Source of the DNA: Cinnamomum chago
Taxonomy: Eukaryota > Streptophyta > Magnoliopsida > Laurales > Lauraceae
Length of the DNA: 64,000 nucleotides
Assembly: GCA_038049695.1 (NCBI GenBank)
Contig: CP142453.1
Span: 1,691,501 to 1,755,500, forward strand
Direction: 5' to 3'
Position 1 is the first letter of the stretch. Each line of letters opens with the position of its first letter. The translations under genes and the position numbers were made by a program. The notes beneath the pieces are model-generated. The model saw nothing but the letters and a program-made list of their open reading frames with translations, was not told where the DNA came from and ran no database searches. This document shows positions 21,642 through 35,900 of the stretch, one piece after another.

Positions 21642-22381
21642 GATGACTAGGATTACAACTGGGGTTTCTTCATTAAAGAACTATATAAACTGTTGTAGGA
21701 CTGCAAATCCATGGCTATTGGTTGCTTGCTTGCTGTCGTTGTTATTATCGTTTTTCCATTCTTCTTTTTGTGAGGTTGGGTTGTTTATTGTGAGGAGCAT
21801 ATAGTGTTCTCATGATGCTTTTGCATCATGGGTATGATCATTTTAGACTCATGACATCAATTTTGAGAAGCACAGTTTCTCTTCTTTGAAGATCATACAT
21901 TCCCCTTTCGTTTAATCTCTAATGAGAAATCCATGTATCTTATGAATGATTAATTAGCTTGTGAGGCTCCTTTTGATGCCAACACCTGCCCATCCTAGGG
22001 TTGGATAGAAAGGTCTCTTCATGTATTAGAGTTGGACAAAATATGAACCATGATTGTCCTAACCCTTCATTCAAGGCCTATAAGTTTATGATTTTTTATC
22101 TATATATTTCCTTTTAGATTATAGAGGTTTGATGAGCGTCAAATTTAGATAAGTGTCATTCATTTGTTTGTATTCTATAGGTCAGTTGGCGTTACTATTA
22201 TTAAAGAGTTTGCATTGATCAAAGGCGTTCAACATGTAATTATACATGCAGATGGTGTGTAGTAGAAAGTTAATGATATTTCTCTTTTCAATTAAGTTAA
22301 TAAGACAGTTGTAGTTGTAAATTCCAACAAAGACCTGTGAAATTGACAACCCCTTGTGAAACCTATTTGTTTCACGTAATT
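21642..22381. other. Intergenic DNA, nothing recognised
   Basis: AT-rich sequence between the TR-GAG element and the LINE fragment, without coding similarity or structured repeats. Confidence 0.5.
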
Positions 22382-22397
22382 AAATTCCTATAAAGTT

Positions 22398-22771
22398 CTC
22401 TAATGAAGCGGAGGTGCTAGCAATTTTGAAATGCCTTAAATTGTTCTCAACGAGATATAGCAGTGCCCTTGTGTTAGAAAGTGATTCTTCAAATACATTT
22501 GTATGGGTGTCCAACCGGAAAACTACTCGGCGGAAATTTCGATTCATCTTCAATGAAAATGTCTCCTTCCATAATGAGATTAGATCCACCAACTCCATGG
22601 TGGATGTGCTAGCAAAACAAGGGGTGGATAGGTTAATTCCTTACGCCTAGTTTGGAGCTGTGGCTGGTGCTTCTCTCTTGCATCTTCAAACTCCTTTTTT
22701 TCTTTAAATTTTGGTGTGTTCTATTCTTCCTTCTTTTAATAAAATCTTTGTTACCTTTTTCATAAAAAAAA
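22398..22771 (+). mobile_element. 5'-truncated LINE: RNase H domain and poly-A tail
   Basis: A perfect 16-bp target duplication AAATTCCTATAAAGTT flanks the insert (22382-22397 and 22772-22787), and it ends in a short poly-A run, as expected for a non-LTR retrotransposon. Coding begins at the truncation with NEAEVLAILKCLKLF and continues LVLESDSSNTFVWVS and VDVLAKQGVDR, the C-terminal RNase H of plant LINEs. It ends at TAG 22648-22650, before a T-rich 3' untranslated region. The unbroken frame and intact duplication suggest a recent insertion. It lacks endonuclease and reverse transcriptase, so it cannot move by itself. Confidence 0.9.
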
Positions 22772-23166
22772 AAATTCCTATAAAGTTTAGAGCTTTTGAT
22801 TTCTAAAAGTCATTATAGACATAAACCTAAAGGTGAATATCCATAAATGGCCAGAAAATAACTTTTCCTTGGTGAATTTTTTTTTTCAGTTTCGTGGAAA
22901 TTGAATCAAGGGAAGATGAAAATGAATACCAAGCTATTGCCTTAGTAATTCAAATCTTACAAAAGTAAAGGTCTTGTCTACATCGATATCTCACATCCCT
23001 CACCTTTCATCTCTTTTATAATCTTACGGCGAAACTTATTTTGCCATAAATTCCTACGTATGTATTGTACCCAAATTTCCTATTGAAAAGTTTCCTTGAA
23101 AGGGAGGAACCGGTGAAGGTTGGAGAGCTGTAACTATACAGTTTTGAAGTGGTCTTGCGACTCTGA

Positions 23167-23603
23167 GGGTCTGTTTGGGAAGGGAGGGAGGGGGGGGGGG
23201 AGGAAAAAAAGGGGGGAAAGTGGAGGGAAAGTGATTTTGGGGGGTGTTTGGGAAGGGGGGAGGGAAAATGGGGGAGGGGGAAATGGAGGGAAAAAGGGTA
23301 CTTTTTCTCTAAAAAAATTTCCCCCCAAAACATGGGGGAAAATGAGGGGAAAGTGAGGATGGAGTGATGAAATGACTAAATTGCCCTTAGACTCTATTTT
23401 AATTTTTTTCAAAAGCAAGGGTAAAATAGTCTTTATCTCTGTACCTTACAAACAAACAAAATTATACTTTTTCACTTTCCTTCCCCTTACTTTTTTACTT
23501 CTCAAACAAGAGGAGGGAAAATTAATTTTCGCTCCCCTCCTCTCCCCTTCATTTTCCTTCCCCCTCAAATTTGCCCTCCCCTCCTCCCTTCCCAAACGGA
23601 CCC
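23167..23603. mobile_element. Tourist-like (PIF/Harbinger) MITE, 437 bp
   Basis: The terminal inverted repeats GGGTCTGTTTGGGAAGGGAG and GGGTCCGTTTGGGAAGGGAG differ at one base. They are flanked by TGA on both sides (23164-23166 and 23604-23606), fitting the TNA duplications of this group. The left part is almost pure purine and the right part pyrimidine, so the element can fold on itself. No coding capacity is present. A 5-bp reading of the duplication (CTGAG) with slightly shorter repeats is also possible. Confidence 0.75.
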
Positions 23604-23606
23604 TGA

Positions 23607-26600
23607 GGCTTCAACTGCCCTGATATGCCTGCAAGTCACACCAAAGGCTCTCAGAGTCACGCCAAGAGATATAGAAAGCTCACTTCAAACACAATATATT
23701 AATATTTTGTTCAATATGCGAATGACCTATGTAGCACAATCTCTTCAACTTTCCTCATGACACTGGGACTAAAACTATGTTACAACTAGCATTTAGACAA
23801 ATATATTGTCAATGAATCTACAGACTCCATATCTGTATGAATTGTCGCATTTGTTTTTAATTGTTTCTCACATTATGTGTTTTATACTTTGCACACTCTC
23901 TACGTTGATGGCCTTTCTACTTTATTCTTCAACCAGTCAATTTTCTTTCTTCTTTTGTAATAGTTTTTTTTTTTTTTTTAACTTTCTTATTATCTTTTAT
24001 TCAAGAAGGAGGTTTTTATCTTTGTGATGAATAATCTTTTAAGTATGTGTGTTTATAAAATAGTATATAAGAATTGAATACGTAGAATTTCATGGCTAAA
24101 TAAGCAAACCTAATGATTATTAAAGATGTGAGATGTTCTGATCACATTCACGCGAGTGAACATCACACAACTTTAAAGAGTTGAGTGAATGATATGAAGG
24201 GGAAAAAGGTATAAGGTCTCCATGTAAATGGGATCTTAACTCTTTAGGATTTAAATGATGGGGGTGATGGTTGAGTATTTATTTTCAAACTTTCATTGCG
24301 TTGTTTATCATTATAGGAGGCGTTATTCGAAAGTAGAGATTCCTGTATATTCATCTTGGACTTTCATTTTCAATGACTCATGCATGAGTTTTATGTATTC
24401 CATTCCCACGCAATAGCAATTCCAAATGAAGAAACCTTGACCCTTTTCTTGTTTGTTATCTCTTCACAACCATCAAATTTAGATTAAAGATCTAAAGTTA
24501 AGATTATCCCCCCGCCCCGCCCCCACCGAATCCAGGTCTTTAAAAATTATTACAAATTGAATTGAAGTCAAACTCGAAGACTATGGATCAATTCAAACCT
24601 TAAAGCTATTTGAACTATTACTTACCGTTGTGTTGAGATCCTATTGTTAGCACATAGTCCCCCTAATATCAATCCCAACATTAAATTTTTAAAAAGAAAA
24701 TCACAACTTGAAGTCAAACTTGAATGCATGAATCAATCCAAACCTTAAAACTAATCTAACTACTACTTATTACTATTGGATTGAAATCCTTTTATTAGCA
24801 CATGAGCCCCGAAGATCAATGCAAACCTTGAAACTAATCCAAGTATTACTTACTATTGAATTGAAATAATTACAAAAAATGATACATTTCTAATAAAGGC
24901 CAAAGGGTAAATCAGTAAACCAGATTAAAAAAAAAAAAGTAAGCAAGGTGTGGCCCACTGGTTTGATTGATCCAATCTACACCGTCCACGTTGGTCCTGG
25001 TTCACGTGGCGGACGCGGCGAATACGGTCACGCGACCCTCGGACGAAGGAATCCAAGTGAAAAGGCCTGCCATTTGTGATTTGGCCCCGAGAAATGCACC
25101 GAAAGAGGGAACAGGTGGATTTGATTTTGACTTCTCGTCCATCCACCTGACACGTGTTAGTGGGCCCCACTAGCCTTTCCACCTCACTCCGCGCCTTGAA
25201 CATCGCAATCATTGCAGCCCTTTTTTTTTTCTCCTTTCTTTTCTGTTTCTGCCGCCTGTCCCTACCCTACTTCATACTCGTGCTAAACGGCACCACCTCA
25301 CTTATCCTGCGCCCCCGTGCGCCGTGCGCCATCACTCCCAAATCTTGCTATTTTGCGCCGTCGAGCAGGGCGGGAATTTTTAATGAACGGCCTATCATTG
25401 ACTATTTGACTCTATTGCAATTTGCATCCGATGATGAAGGGCTGCTCATGTCATGTGTGATCGGTGGTGGGCCCTAATCTGGGGAAAATATCCTCAAACA
25501 CTATATGAATATTGAAATTTGAGAAAAAGGTGAAAAGGACAAATGAAAGTTAAAAATTTAAAATTGTAACATTCATATTATATATATATATATGAGAAAA
25601 TCTTGATGCTTTATGAAATAAACAATTGTTCCTGAAGTCAAAATTTTCAAACATTTAATATTTTTAAGAATTACTTGGAACGAGTAAGTTCTTTAAAGCG
25701 AGATAAACAAAACCCTTTTCAATTTTTGAGACAATGACCTCAAAACAAAGATGTTTTAATTTAAAGACCCTAAATGTCCATGTCAATCTAAAGACACTTG
25801 TCTTTTAGAAATTTCAAAAAATAATACTATTTTCAACTATATTTAAACATTGATGTATATTTCTCTCACAAACAATCAGGATTTGATCCCTGGTGGTACT
25901 GCTTGTGAAGTTGTAATTAATAAGATGGGTGGTTTTAGGACGTTACAAACTCAAATGTTTCATGCTTGCCAATCCATTAGCTGTTTGAGTTATTAATGGT
26001 GCGAGACTTTAAAAAGAGTGTATATGGCTAGGGGTGTGCGTGAAAACTCTATAAAGTAAAATAAATACATTTTTCATTAGAATTGTAAAATTTGAAAGTT
26101 GAAAGACGAATGCCAATGGATCTACCGGCACTGAATTAATTGAAAATATTATTAACATTAGAATTATTGTGAATCAAATATTAAGAAAGCAAGAGTCTCA
26201 TCTACATCTCCATCTCATATTTACCACTCTTTGTCTGTGTTTCTTTTATTATAACTCATTTTAATATAAATTTTCAAAAAGCTAATAACCATAAAGCAAG
26301 AAAAAAATGATTATTAATGTTCATTGCCAAGTAAATTCTATTAACGTGTTTTATAGTAGATCATAATTCGAAAAAGTAACTAGGTCATTAAATCTTTCCA
26401 GCGAAAAACAAGTTTTAAATTTGTAGTAAAAGATATTTTAATTTTTCCACCGCTGTTTAAAAAGAGAAAATAATAATTTCCAAACCACTAAAACCTGTTT
26501 TCATAAAAACAATTTCAAAATCAAGAGTTTCAAAACATTTTTTTTTAAAATTAGATTTTTTTTTTTTACAAATATCTGCCATCTCTTTTCGGCGCACGTT

Positions 26601-26639
26601 ATCCATCCGCGCACGAAGCGCAAGTTATCGCGAGCTTCA
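23607..26639. other. Intergenic DNA upstream of the protease gene
   Basis: Mostly AT-rich with no recognised coding sequence. A more GC-rich island at about 24950-25470 contains two CACGTG-core motifs (TTCACGTGGC near 25001 and GACACGTGTT near 25149) and a GTGGGCCCCAC palindrome (25160-25170). These could be distal regulatory sites of the gene that starts at 26901, but that is inference. Confidence 0.45.
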
Positions 26640-26900
26640 AACTTTGAACTCCTTCAGCTCCTCCTCTCTGCTATATCTACACTGCACTCTCATTTCAGAC
26701 AAAAACAAACGAAAACGCGAGCTTCTTCTTCAAGATCTCGATCTCTCTCTCTCAAAACCCTAGATTTTTCATTTCCATCGCGAAACCCTAGACTGCATTT
26801 CCTATAAATCGCTTCCATCTTCACTCCCAAAGCCCAAAAATCCCACATTTTCTGCTCATTTCGACTCCCCCAGGCCCTAGATTCATCTCTTCCACTCTCA
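26640..26900 (+). promoter_or_regulatory. Probable core promoter and 5' UTR of the protease gene
   Basis: A weak TATA-like GCTATATCTA at about 26669-26678 is followed by a pyrimidine-rich leader with many CTTCTTC and CTCTCTC runs up to the ATG at 26901. The composition is typical of plant 5' UTRs; the exact start site cannot be read. Confidence 0.4.
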
Positions 26901-29900
26901 ATGTCGACTCGCTTCTTCATCTCCTCCCTCTTCTTCCTCCTGACGTCTCTCCTCCTCGTCGAAAATGCTCGTTCTCTCACCTTCTCGCTCAGACTCATCC
27001 ATCGTTTCTCTGACGAAGCCAAAGCTCTTGCTTTTTCCCGAAATGGAGGGATTTCGCAGGCGTGGCCGAGGCGACGGAGCTTGGAATACTATCAGATGCT
27101 CGTTCACCGCGATGTGAAGCGGCAGAAGATGAAGATCGACGCCAAGTACCCGTCCCTGTTCCCGTTGAAAGGGAGCGAGATCGTTTCGCTGGGCGACGGT
27201 TTCGGATGGTGAATCGCAAACCCTAAGTCTTCCAATTTTAAGTTTGATAGATGTTTTTTGATAGAATGGTAATTGGGAGGTCAATGAGATGGGTTACTTA
27301 CTGGTTCTCTGCCTTTTTATTGTTCCTTTTTCTGTTATTAATAGTTCTTGGGTGCTATTTGGGGCTGAAAAGTTTGATGAACAGTACTGTGGGTGTGATT
27401 CCGATTTCTGGGTCATGTGAAAGATGCAGCAGAATCCAAATTAATGCAGCATCCGAACATACCCATTTTGGGACTTTTCAGATTGGGTTGGTGGGCTTAT
27501 GCTTTGGGACTAATATGCTTAATCTTGGGGTTTTTGTTGCCTTTTTGTGTTCATGGCATTTGACTGGCAGTGAGAAGTGGTGAACTTCTTGTACTGATTT
27601 GGTGAGCATGTGAATTGCTCGTTTGATTCCGGAACTGGATTTAATGCTTCCTGCAGCTCATATATTTTCTCTAGGTTATAACCATCGTTGTTCTGTTAAT
27701 TGATTTTTGACTTGCTTATCTTAATTTTTTTTTTTTAATTTTAAGAGGAAGTTTCAAATAGATCATTAATTTTATCTGGATTTTTCAAGAAAGACGTAAT
27801 AACTTGCCTATTTCAAAACAGTGGACTTGTTTTCTGTACTTATTTCTGATGGGTCCTCTCCGTTGGTGGTTGACTTGTCACATGAGACTGTTTTCCCTAA
27901 TATTTTTAATTGACATAAATGCCCTCATTAAAATGCAGGTTAGGGTTTGATTAAAAATGCTAAAGATACAAAGGGATTTTTGAAATGAAGCAACAAAACA
28001 ATGAAAACTAAAGTGTCTTTATTGAATTGAGTTGTATTGTGGTGGAAAGAAAGAAAATATATGAATTATATTTTTACCCATAAAATTAACTTGTGAGTTG
28101 CACAAGTTGGAGTCCGAATACTAGGTGTGTTTTACTTTTATTACTCATGCGTCCCTGTGCTTAGTAGTGAAACTCCATAGTGGGCCCACCTATCGAAAAT
28201 AAGAATTAATCAAAATATATGCCCTTTCTTTTATTTTTGTTCCAAAAGGAGTTGGTCTCACCGCAAGATTATGTTAATTACATTATTAATCTTAGGCTCA
28301 ATTTTGTGGTAGCCCATTTTGTTTAGAGTAACATTTAGTGACATTCATAATCGGAATGCATATATTTTGATTGGTTTCGATTTTTAATAGGTGGGCCTAC
28401 TATCGAGCTTCACTTTTCATGAGTTTCACTTTTCATGGGATAACTGACACCACAAGAGAGAATACTATAAAATCACATCATGGCTCCTCATGACGAGTCC
28501 CGTCTTGACAATATATATAGTAGGCCCATCTGTATGCAAATCACTAACGCATAGGAATTTGAAGGCCATGTCATTGAGTTAGTTTGAGAACAATCTGATG
28601 GTAAAGGCAATTGGATTGAAGACCCAAAGGCCAAAGTTTATTGATTTTTTTAGTGCCATCGTTAAGAGGGCCTTGTTCATGAGTTGAAATTATCACATGA
28701 TTATTGGATTAGACCTGTGGAGCCATCCTTACCGACACTATTGCTTAGGCATTTATTGGGTTTGAATCCTCAGAGTGTTTCAATTTGGTTTGTGTGAGTG
28801 GAGGGTGAAACTCCATGGTGGTTCTACCAATTGAAAATTAGAATTAATCAAAATCAATGAACTCCTTGTAAGCATGTCTCTAAAGTTTACTCCAATAGAA
28901 ATTGATGCCACTATAAGATTCATTGAGCATATGATTAATGATGTATAAATCACAATTTAGGCATTATTAATCGCAAAATTTTTCGGGATTTTCAATCCTC
29001 ATGGTCCAAAAAATGAGACCTCCTAAATCTTCTGGTGGGACCAACTCCCATTAGAGTGAAAATTAGAGAATTTCTATAAAAGGGGTTGCCTTCAGTTTGA
29101 GTGGTTTGAACTTTTGGTGGGCCCATCATGGATTCCTCCAATTAACCTGGGAACTTGTGTTTGACCCATATGACCATATGAGGTGCGATCATCTGTTTTT
29201 TTGGTGTTCTCTTTATCCCATGAGGAGTGAAACTCGATAGATGGGCCAACCTATTGAAAATCAAACCGGTTAAAATGCATGCCTTCTCTTTATGAAGATG
29301 TTCCTAGATTTTACTCTGACAAAAATTGGTCCCATCATAAGATTGAGCATAAGATTAATAATTCGATTAACACAATTTAGAGTGGGATCAACTCCTTTTG
29401 GAATATAATTCAAGTAGAGGACATGTATTTTGATTGATTCTTAGTTTCTATAGATGAACTTCCCATGGAGTTTCACTCCACTTAGGAAAGTATGAGTGAA
29501 ACTCATAGTGTTTAGACTTGAAAGTGTGCAATTCAAATGTTTGCAATTTTATTGGCAAGTTTTTTCTTCTTTCTAGTACAGTAAGGCTCATCCCACTAGC
29601 ATTTATTGTGAAGATAATATAGATTTTGCATTGCTTCGTTTCTTCGGTTTTAAAGTCCCGTCGTTTCACTGGCTGTTCTTGGTTACACTTCTGTCATTTC
29701 CTCTCGTTCCTCTCTTTCATCTTCCTTCCTCAGTTTGCCCCCAAGCACCTCATTTTCTTTCTTCCAGTGCCTAGTGAAGGGGAAGAAAAAAAAATGAGTG
29801 CTAAAGGGGGGAGGGAAGGAGGGAGATGAAAGAGAGTGAACGAGAGAAAAGCAACCTAGGCTTTTTAAACAGGGCATTTGTGTTATTTAAAAAAAATCGG

Positions 29901-32900
29901 AGAGAAAGTCGCTGGCTATGGTTGGTTGCTAGAAACGACCCATTAGACAGAACTATGGAAAACTTACTTACCTTATACATTATTTTGAAACCTAAACTTA
30001 TGATGTCCTTTTTCTTTAACACTCAGAAAAAAGTTTTGGATCTATTTGAAATTTTTCCTAATTTTAATTTGTAGAGATGGCTTGTTGTAGTGGGGTTTTA
30101 AGGAATAAGGAACTCTTGGAATTGGGATAGGACTCACTTTCTAAAACTTAGGATATGAGTGTGCACAATGCACATGTATGTGTGTGCTTTTGTGTGCACT
30201 TTCTAAAATTTAGGGCATGGGGGTGTCCTATGACCTATCCATATTTTAGTGAGAGGGGGCTGCACGATAACATGTACGAGCTTTGAGCAACCTATCCATG
30301 ACATAAAATCTCACATTTAATTGACGAGTATACAAAATATTACTTTGTACGAGCTTTGAGCAACCTATCCATGACATAAAATCTCACATTTAATTCAAGA
30401 CTATATACAAGATATTACTTTTTTAATCTTTCTAAATTAAATTATCGATATTTACTGGCGATGGCAATGGGCCAGACTCAGCCCATTTTATATATACATG
30501 GCCCAAGCTCAGCAAACCGCCTGTGTGAGCCCCGAAGCTTGACGGCTTTTTAATCCTTGGATCAATCCCACCCATTTGATTAAATTGAGCACCTTGTGAT
30601 TATTGCACTGGCCCAGGTTGTGCTTGAGCCTGCCTGTTAGCTCATATAAAGCCCAACCTGGGCCAGGATGCCATTAACTCATATATAGCATTTTAGCCAG
30701 ATTGATTGTTAAAGAACTCCTCATATGGGTTTTAACTCAGTCAGTTAGCTTGTGGATTCATGGATCATGTATTCTACTTCTTTCTTTCTTTATTATTATT
30801 ATTATAATTATAATTATAATTATTATTATATGCTTCCATACTGGCCGGTGGGGTTTATTTAGGCTTGTCAGGGGAACCTATCAAAGGTTCAAACCCTTCA
30901 CCCCCTTTGCAATGGAAGGATGTCTTACCATTGCGAAATGCAGGTTCGAAATATGCTATAAGTCTATAACTGTTTCTCATTGATATTGTTATTGCATTTG
31001 ATGAAATAACGTATAATACCATACTATTGATATGTGCTCTTGCTTGATGGACAGGTTACATTACACGTGGCTTGATATAGGGACACCAAATGTTTCATTT
31101 CTTGTTGCACTAGATACTGGGAGTGATTTATTTTGGGTGCCATGTGATTGCATACACTGTGCTCCGTTATCTGCCGGTTACTATAGTCTGGTAGGCTAAC
31201 ATTCCTAGTTCATTTACCTCATTTTAGTTACAAGTTTTTTCTTTTTTCTTGTTTATCTTCAGCTGTATAACTTAACTAACAGTTATCTCATTTTTTATAT
31301 TGCATGTTTCGTATGATTGGTTCAAATGAAGTCACTTGTTCATGTTAGAATATTTTCATACAAATTTTGTTAAGCTGCTTCTGTGGTTCTCTGTTTTGTC
31401 TGTACCCTGTTTTGGCCTCACTCGAGACTGAAACATTTTGGCCAGTTAAGCATTCAGTGTCCTTTCAAAGTTTCTTTTTGGTAAAATTTTAATGTATATA
31501 TATCTCAGAAATATTCCTATGAGAACCAGTTTGCATGGTGAGAGCTGTGCAATGTTTTACAGGGAACCCCACACTCCCACCCCCACAATCATCGATCCTG
31601 GGGTTTGTCACCCATCTGAATGGATTGGACCATTGGATTGAGGGCCATTTTTTTTTTTTTTTTTTTATATAGAAAGTTGTTAAACTAGTGGCCACGTATG
31701 AAGGGGTTAGGGGCATGGGATTGGCTTCAAACTTGATTCCTGGGGTGGTCCCACTTGGAGCTTTCAATTCCCACTACACCATCCCCAGATTGGACTCACA
31801 ATGGGCCCCACATCCCACAGCTGGTTCACACAGAAACATGGCCCTATATATATAAAAGAAATATGATGAATAGTAAAAATATGAATTAACCCAATGTATA
31901 AAACTTATTTCATTCAACTAAATGTTACTTCTTCATGCCAAATAAACAATTTATATGCCATGTTTGTGTGACCTTGTGAAAATTTGGTAGCAATCATGCC
32001 CTCCTTGCTATATAAATACTGACGGAGTGACGGTGACCTTTAATTATCTATTTAGTCAAGAAATTCAATAGTCGGTCTTCTGATATTTTATGACACATGG
32101 TGACTTTTTTCGAAACAACTCTTTCCTGTAAAACATGATGGTTTGCGTCATGATGCTTTGTGCATTCATAGTAGATAGGATTAGAAGAAATATGAATAGC
32201 CACCATATTGTTACACTGTAACTGCATGGGTAGAGGAACTGTCATCCCTAATTCTTGGTCGAACTAAATTTTTTGCAGCCATATGGAATCACTCCATGAG
32301 CACTTACCCCATACTCAGCCTCTGCACTTGATGTAGTAGCCACCAAATGTTTTTACTCTTCCATTTTGGGTCTGTTTTTGGTAAGAGGGTATATGAGAGA
32401 TGTCTATTCCACCAGAGGGGTTGGGGGTGTGTGTGTTTGCAGACACCAACCAGAGAACAACCTAGTAGTTGAACTCTGATCATCATATGAACTTTGCCTA
32501 ATCAGCGTCTGTGCATATTTCAACATCAAGATGATGACTATGGTCTGCATACGACAAATATACAAACGGCATCAGATTTCTTCAGATTTCATAAAATTAT
32601 ATAAACAGCATTTAGATGACTAGTTCAAGGCCCCTCATGCTATCTTGAAGAAAAACATGGGAAAGGATGAAAAGAAACATTATAATTTCTCATTGACTTT
32701 TCTTTGGTGAAAAATGGCAAATTTTCCATTCTTATAGGGTATCTGTCAACAAGAAAGCAAGTGTCAAACTAATAATGCAGTCTCACAACTTTGAACAAGA
32801 AATTCAGATATTTGAAGCAAAAATGCAGTGAGCCGCAAGATGATAAACATCTTCATCTTCCTTTTTATTTTACTTTATAGAAGCAGAAAATGGTGATTGT

Positions 32901-35900
32901 CCTAATTATAGATGAATTGTTGAATTTTAATTGCACTGCTAAGACTTGGTAACAGGTTTAGCACTTATTTCCAATGATTGATTGGCAGGTGCTCCCTGGT
33001 TTTTTGGGGCATCTATTATGCAGGACAGAGATCTAAGCATGTATAGCCCATCTGAATCAAGAACCAGCAAGCCTCTGTCTTGTAGCCATGAGCTATGTGC
33101 GTTGGGATCTAATTGCAAATCTCCAAACCAGCACTGCCCATATATTGTTAACTATTCTTCAGAAAATACTTCAAGTTCTGGACTGTTGGTGGAGGATACG
33201 CTATATTTGACATCCAGAAATAAGCATGCATCCAGGGATACGGTGCAGACCCCAGTAATTATTGGGTATGCTGTATTTGTTTCTTTTTCACTATTTACAA
33301 TTTGCGCTTACAAAGGATTAAATTTTTTTGCTACTTATGATTTCTGTTATTTTTTTTTTTACTAAGTTGTTTCTAATGATTAATAACCAAGTCGATTAAC
33401 TATTTTCTTTAATGTAGGTGTGGTAGGATGCAAACTGGTGGTTTGGATGGGATTGCTCCAGATGGACTTCTTGGTTTGGGATTTGGGGATATTTCAATTC
33501 CAAGCTTCCTTGCAAAGGCAGGGTTGGTGCAAAACTCTTTCTCAATTTGTTTTGATGAAGATGATACTGGGAGAATTTTCATTGGGGATCAAGGAATATC
33601 TACCCAACTATCTACTCCATTCTTGACCTGGGAAGGAAAATAGTGAGACATCTAAATCTTTATCAGTTACTCCATTTTTTAAGCTATACATGAATATTGA
33701 TGCACTCAATGATTACACATATATTTTGAAAGGTATGCATTTACTAATTATTATCAGTATCTTTTTTTTTTTTTTCATATATTTTGGTATGGGATTGGTT
33801 TTGTAATTATTGTCTACTTTAAAATAATATTGCGAGTCATGAAAGATTGTATTTAACTTGTCCAGCCCTTCACTGTGATTCATTAACATGGTGATAGGAA
33901 GGAATGGAAATTACAAGTAGATGACTTTTTTTTTTATTAAAGAATTTTTGTCTTCTCTTTATTCTTATCTAAAGCTATACCAAATGACTGTCATTTTGTT
34001 GCTGATTTCCCACACAATTTGGTTCCCCTTAATAAGATACATGCATTCCTCTCTCCTTGCAAAATATTAGTACATGTTTATTTAACCTCATTTATATATT
34101 GAGGTCGAGTTTTGATTTCTGGCCTATAACAATTCTGGAAGAAATTTTAATCTATAGTTGCTTTTGTCATGATATCTATAAGGTAAGAGAAAGATCCATG
34201 ATGTTTCATTTCCGATTTCGTTTGCTTCTAGAAGGCACACATTTTTCCTATAATGGGATGAATCTGGGATGTCACTTTATGTGGGAACTATTCTGTAGGA
34301 TCCGTAACATAGTTACCTAATTTGTTCCTGGAGGTGCCCAATCATGAACTATTCGAATCGAATAACTTGTGATTCGATTCGCTTGAATTTGGGATTCTCA
34401 TAATAGTCAGTTCGATAGAGTTCATTACTGCTGCAGGTAGTAAGGAAGGAGTGGGAAACGAGGATTCAACATATTCTTCTCAAAGCATGACATGATACAC
34501 GTATTACCATCTAAAGGTTTAACAGCAATCATAGAGGATGGCCCAGTGGCACCATCCAAATATAAAAATTTTGTTGGATTTGCTGGCAGAAACATAATCA
34601 TCTAGTGGGGCTTACTGAATGGCCAACATCTAGTCAGAAACATATACATGTAATTCTTTCCATTGAATGGCCAACATCTGATGACTCATATTTTATCTAT
34701 GGCTAATTCATCAAGCCTTATTTTTTATGTCAGGCCCATATGCCCGCTCCTCATGCCACATGTCTATCATCTTACTTTGGCAAGGAAAGTTTTATGTTAA
34801 AAAAAATGCAAAATGCAGCAGTCTGGAGGTGGGATGTCTATGTACGCTGGCTAGAAAGACAGCTAGGAAGTGATTTAAATGGATTTATATCACTTTTGAA
34901 TTCAAATTCTCTCTGGATTTAGAGAGACTTAAGCTTGCCTATTTTAATTCATTGCTTTGAATCCAAATTGATCTAGTTTTCCAATTTACGAGTGATCAAG
35001 CTAAGTTTTTTTCTTTTCTTTTTTTTTTCTTTTCGTTTTTTTTTTGGTAAACAAAGCTAATGTTGTTGTTCAACTCTAATTCAAGTGAAATATCATATGA
35101 AGATAACACGTAGTACGATGGTTACTACCAGTATTTAGTATTTCATATATGGCCCACACTAATTAATTTATAGGGTATAAAGGCCTTCTTTGTGACACAA
35201 AACTAGACATGTGGTCATGATGGAGTCTGTAGGGCTATATTGAGACATTGAGCCCCAAGTAGAAAGGAGAGATTGAAAGGTTTCACTTCCATATGCAGGC
35301 CCACTGATCATATGGGACATCTTTTGTTTGAATTAGTGTTTCTGTTTTATAATTTTTCATGAAACATCATTTTTATCTTAGCTTTTGCAAAATCTAAGAA
35401 CTTTTGTAAATCGAATTATACCATCGCCAACTATATTGAATTTTATACTCGAATTAGTTAAATGAATTTCTCAAACTTGAACTGCGAATCAGAAAACGAA
35501 TTAACTATACCTACCCCATCGAATTTTTTAATTGGAGTGTATATCAAATTTTGAACTGCTAACTCGAATTGATCAAAATGCGAATCAGGTAACTATGATC
35601 CGTAATGCTTTATTCTTTTTATGTCAGGTCATAGATTTTAACTTGTCGCCAGATATATTTGGTGTCCAGATACCCTATGCATCTGTTTTCTCACCTTTTG
35701 AAAAACTAAATTTGCACTTTGGCGTGCAGTGTCCACTATATTGTTGGGGTGGACCGTTTGTGTGTGGGGGCCACATGTCTCAAACAAACTGGCTTTCAGG
35801 CATTGGTTGATAGTGGATCATCTTTCACATTTCTCCCAGCTCATGTGTATGAAATAGTTACTGTGGAGGTATTTTCTTCATCTGAGTTTGTTCCAGAGCG

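Noticed and set aside
23016-23623. Open frames rich in Gly/Lys or Pro/Ser
   Set aside because: They are translations of the polypurine and polypyrimidine arms of the MITE.
27251-27583. 110-residue frame with a membrane-like segment inside intron 1
   Set aside because: It lies just after the exon 1 donor, lacks similarity and fits chance openness in a T-rich intron.
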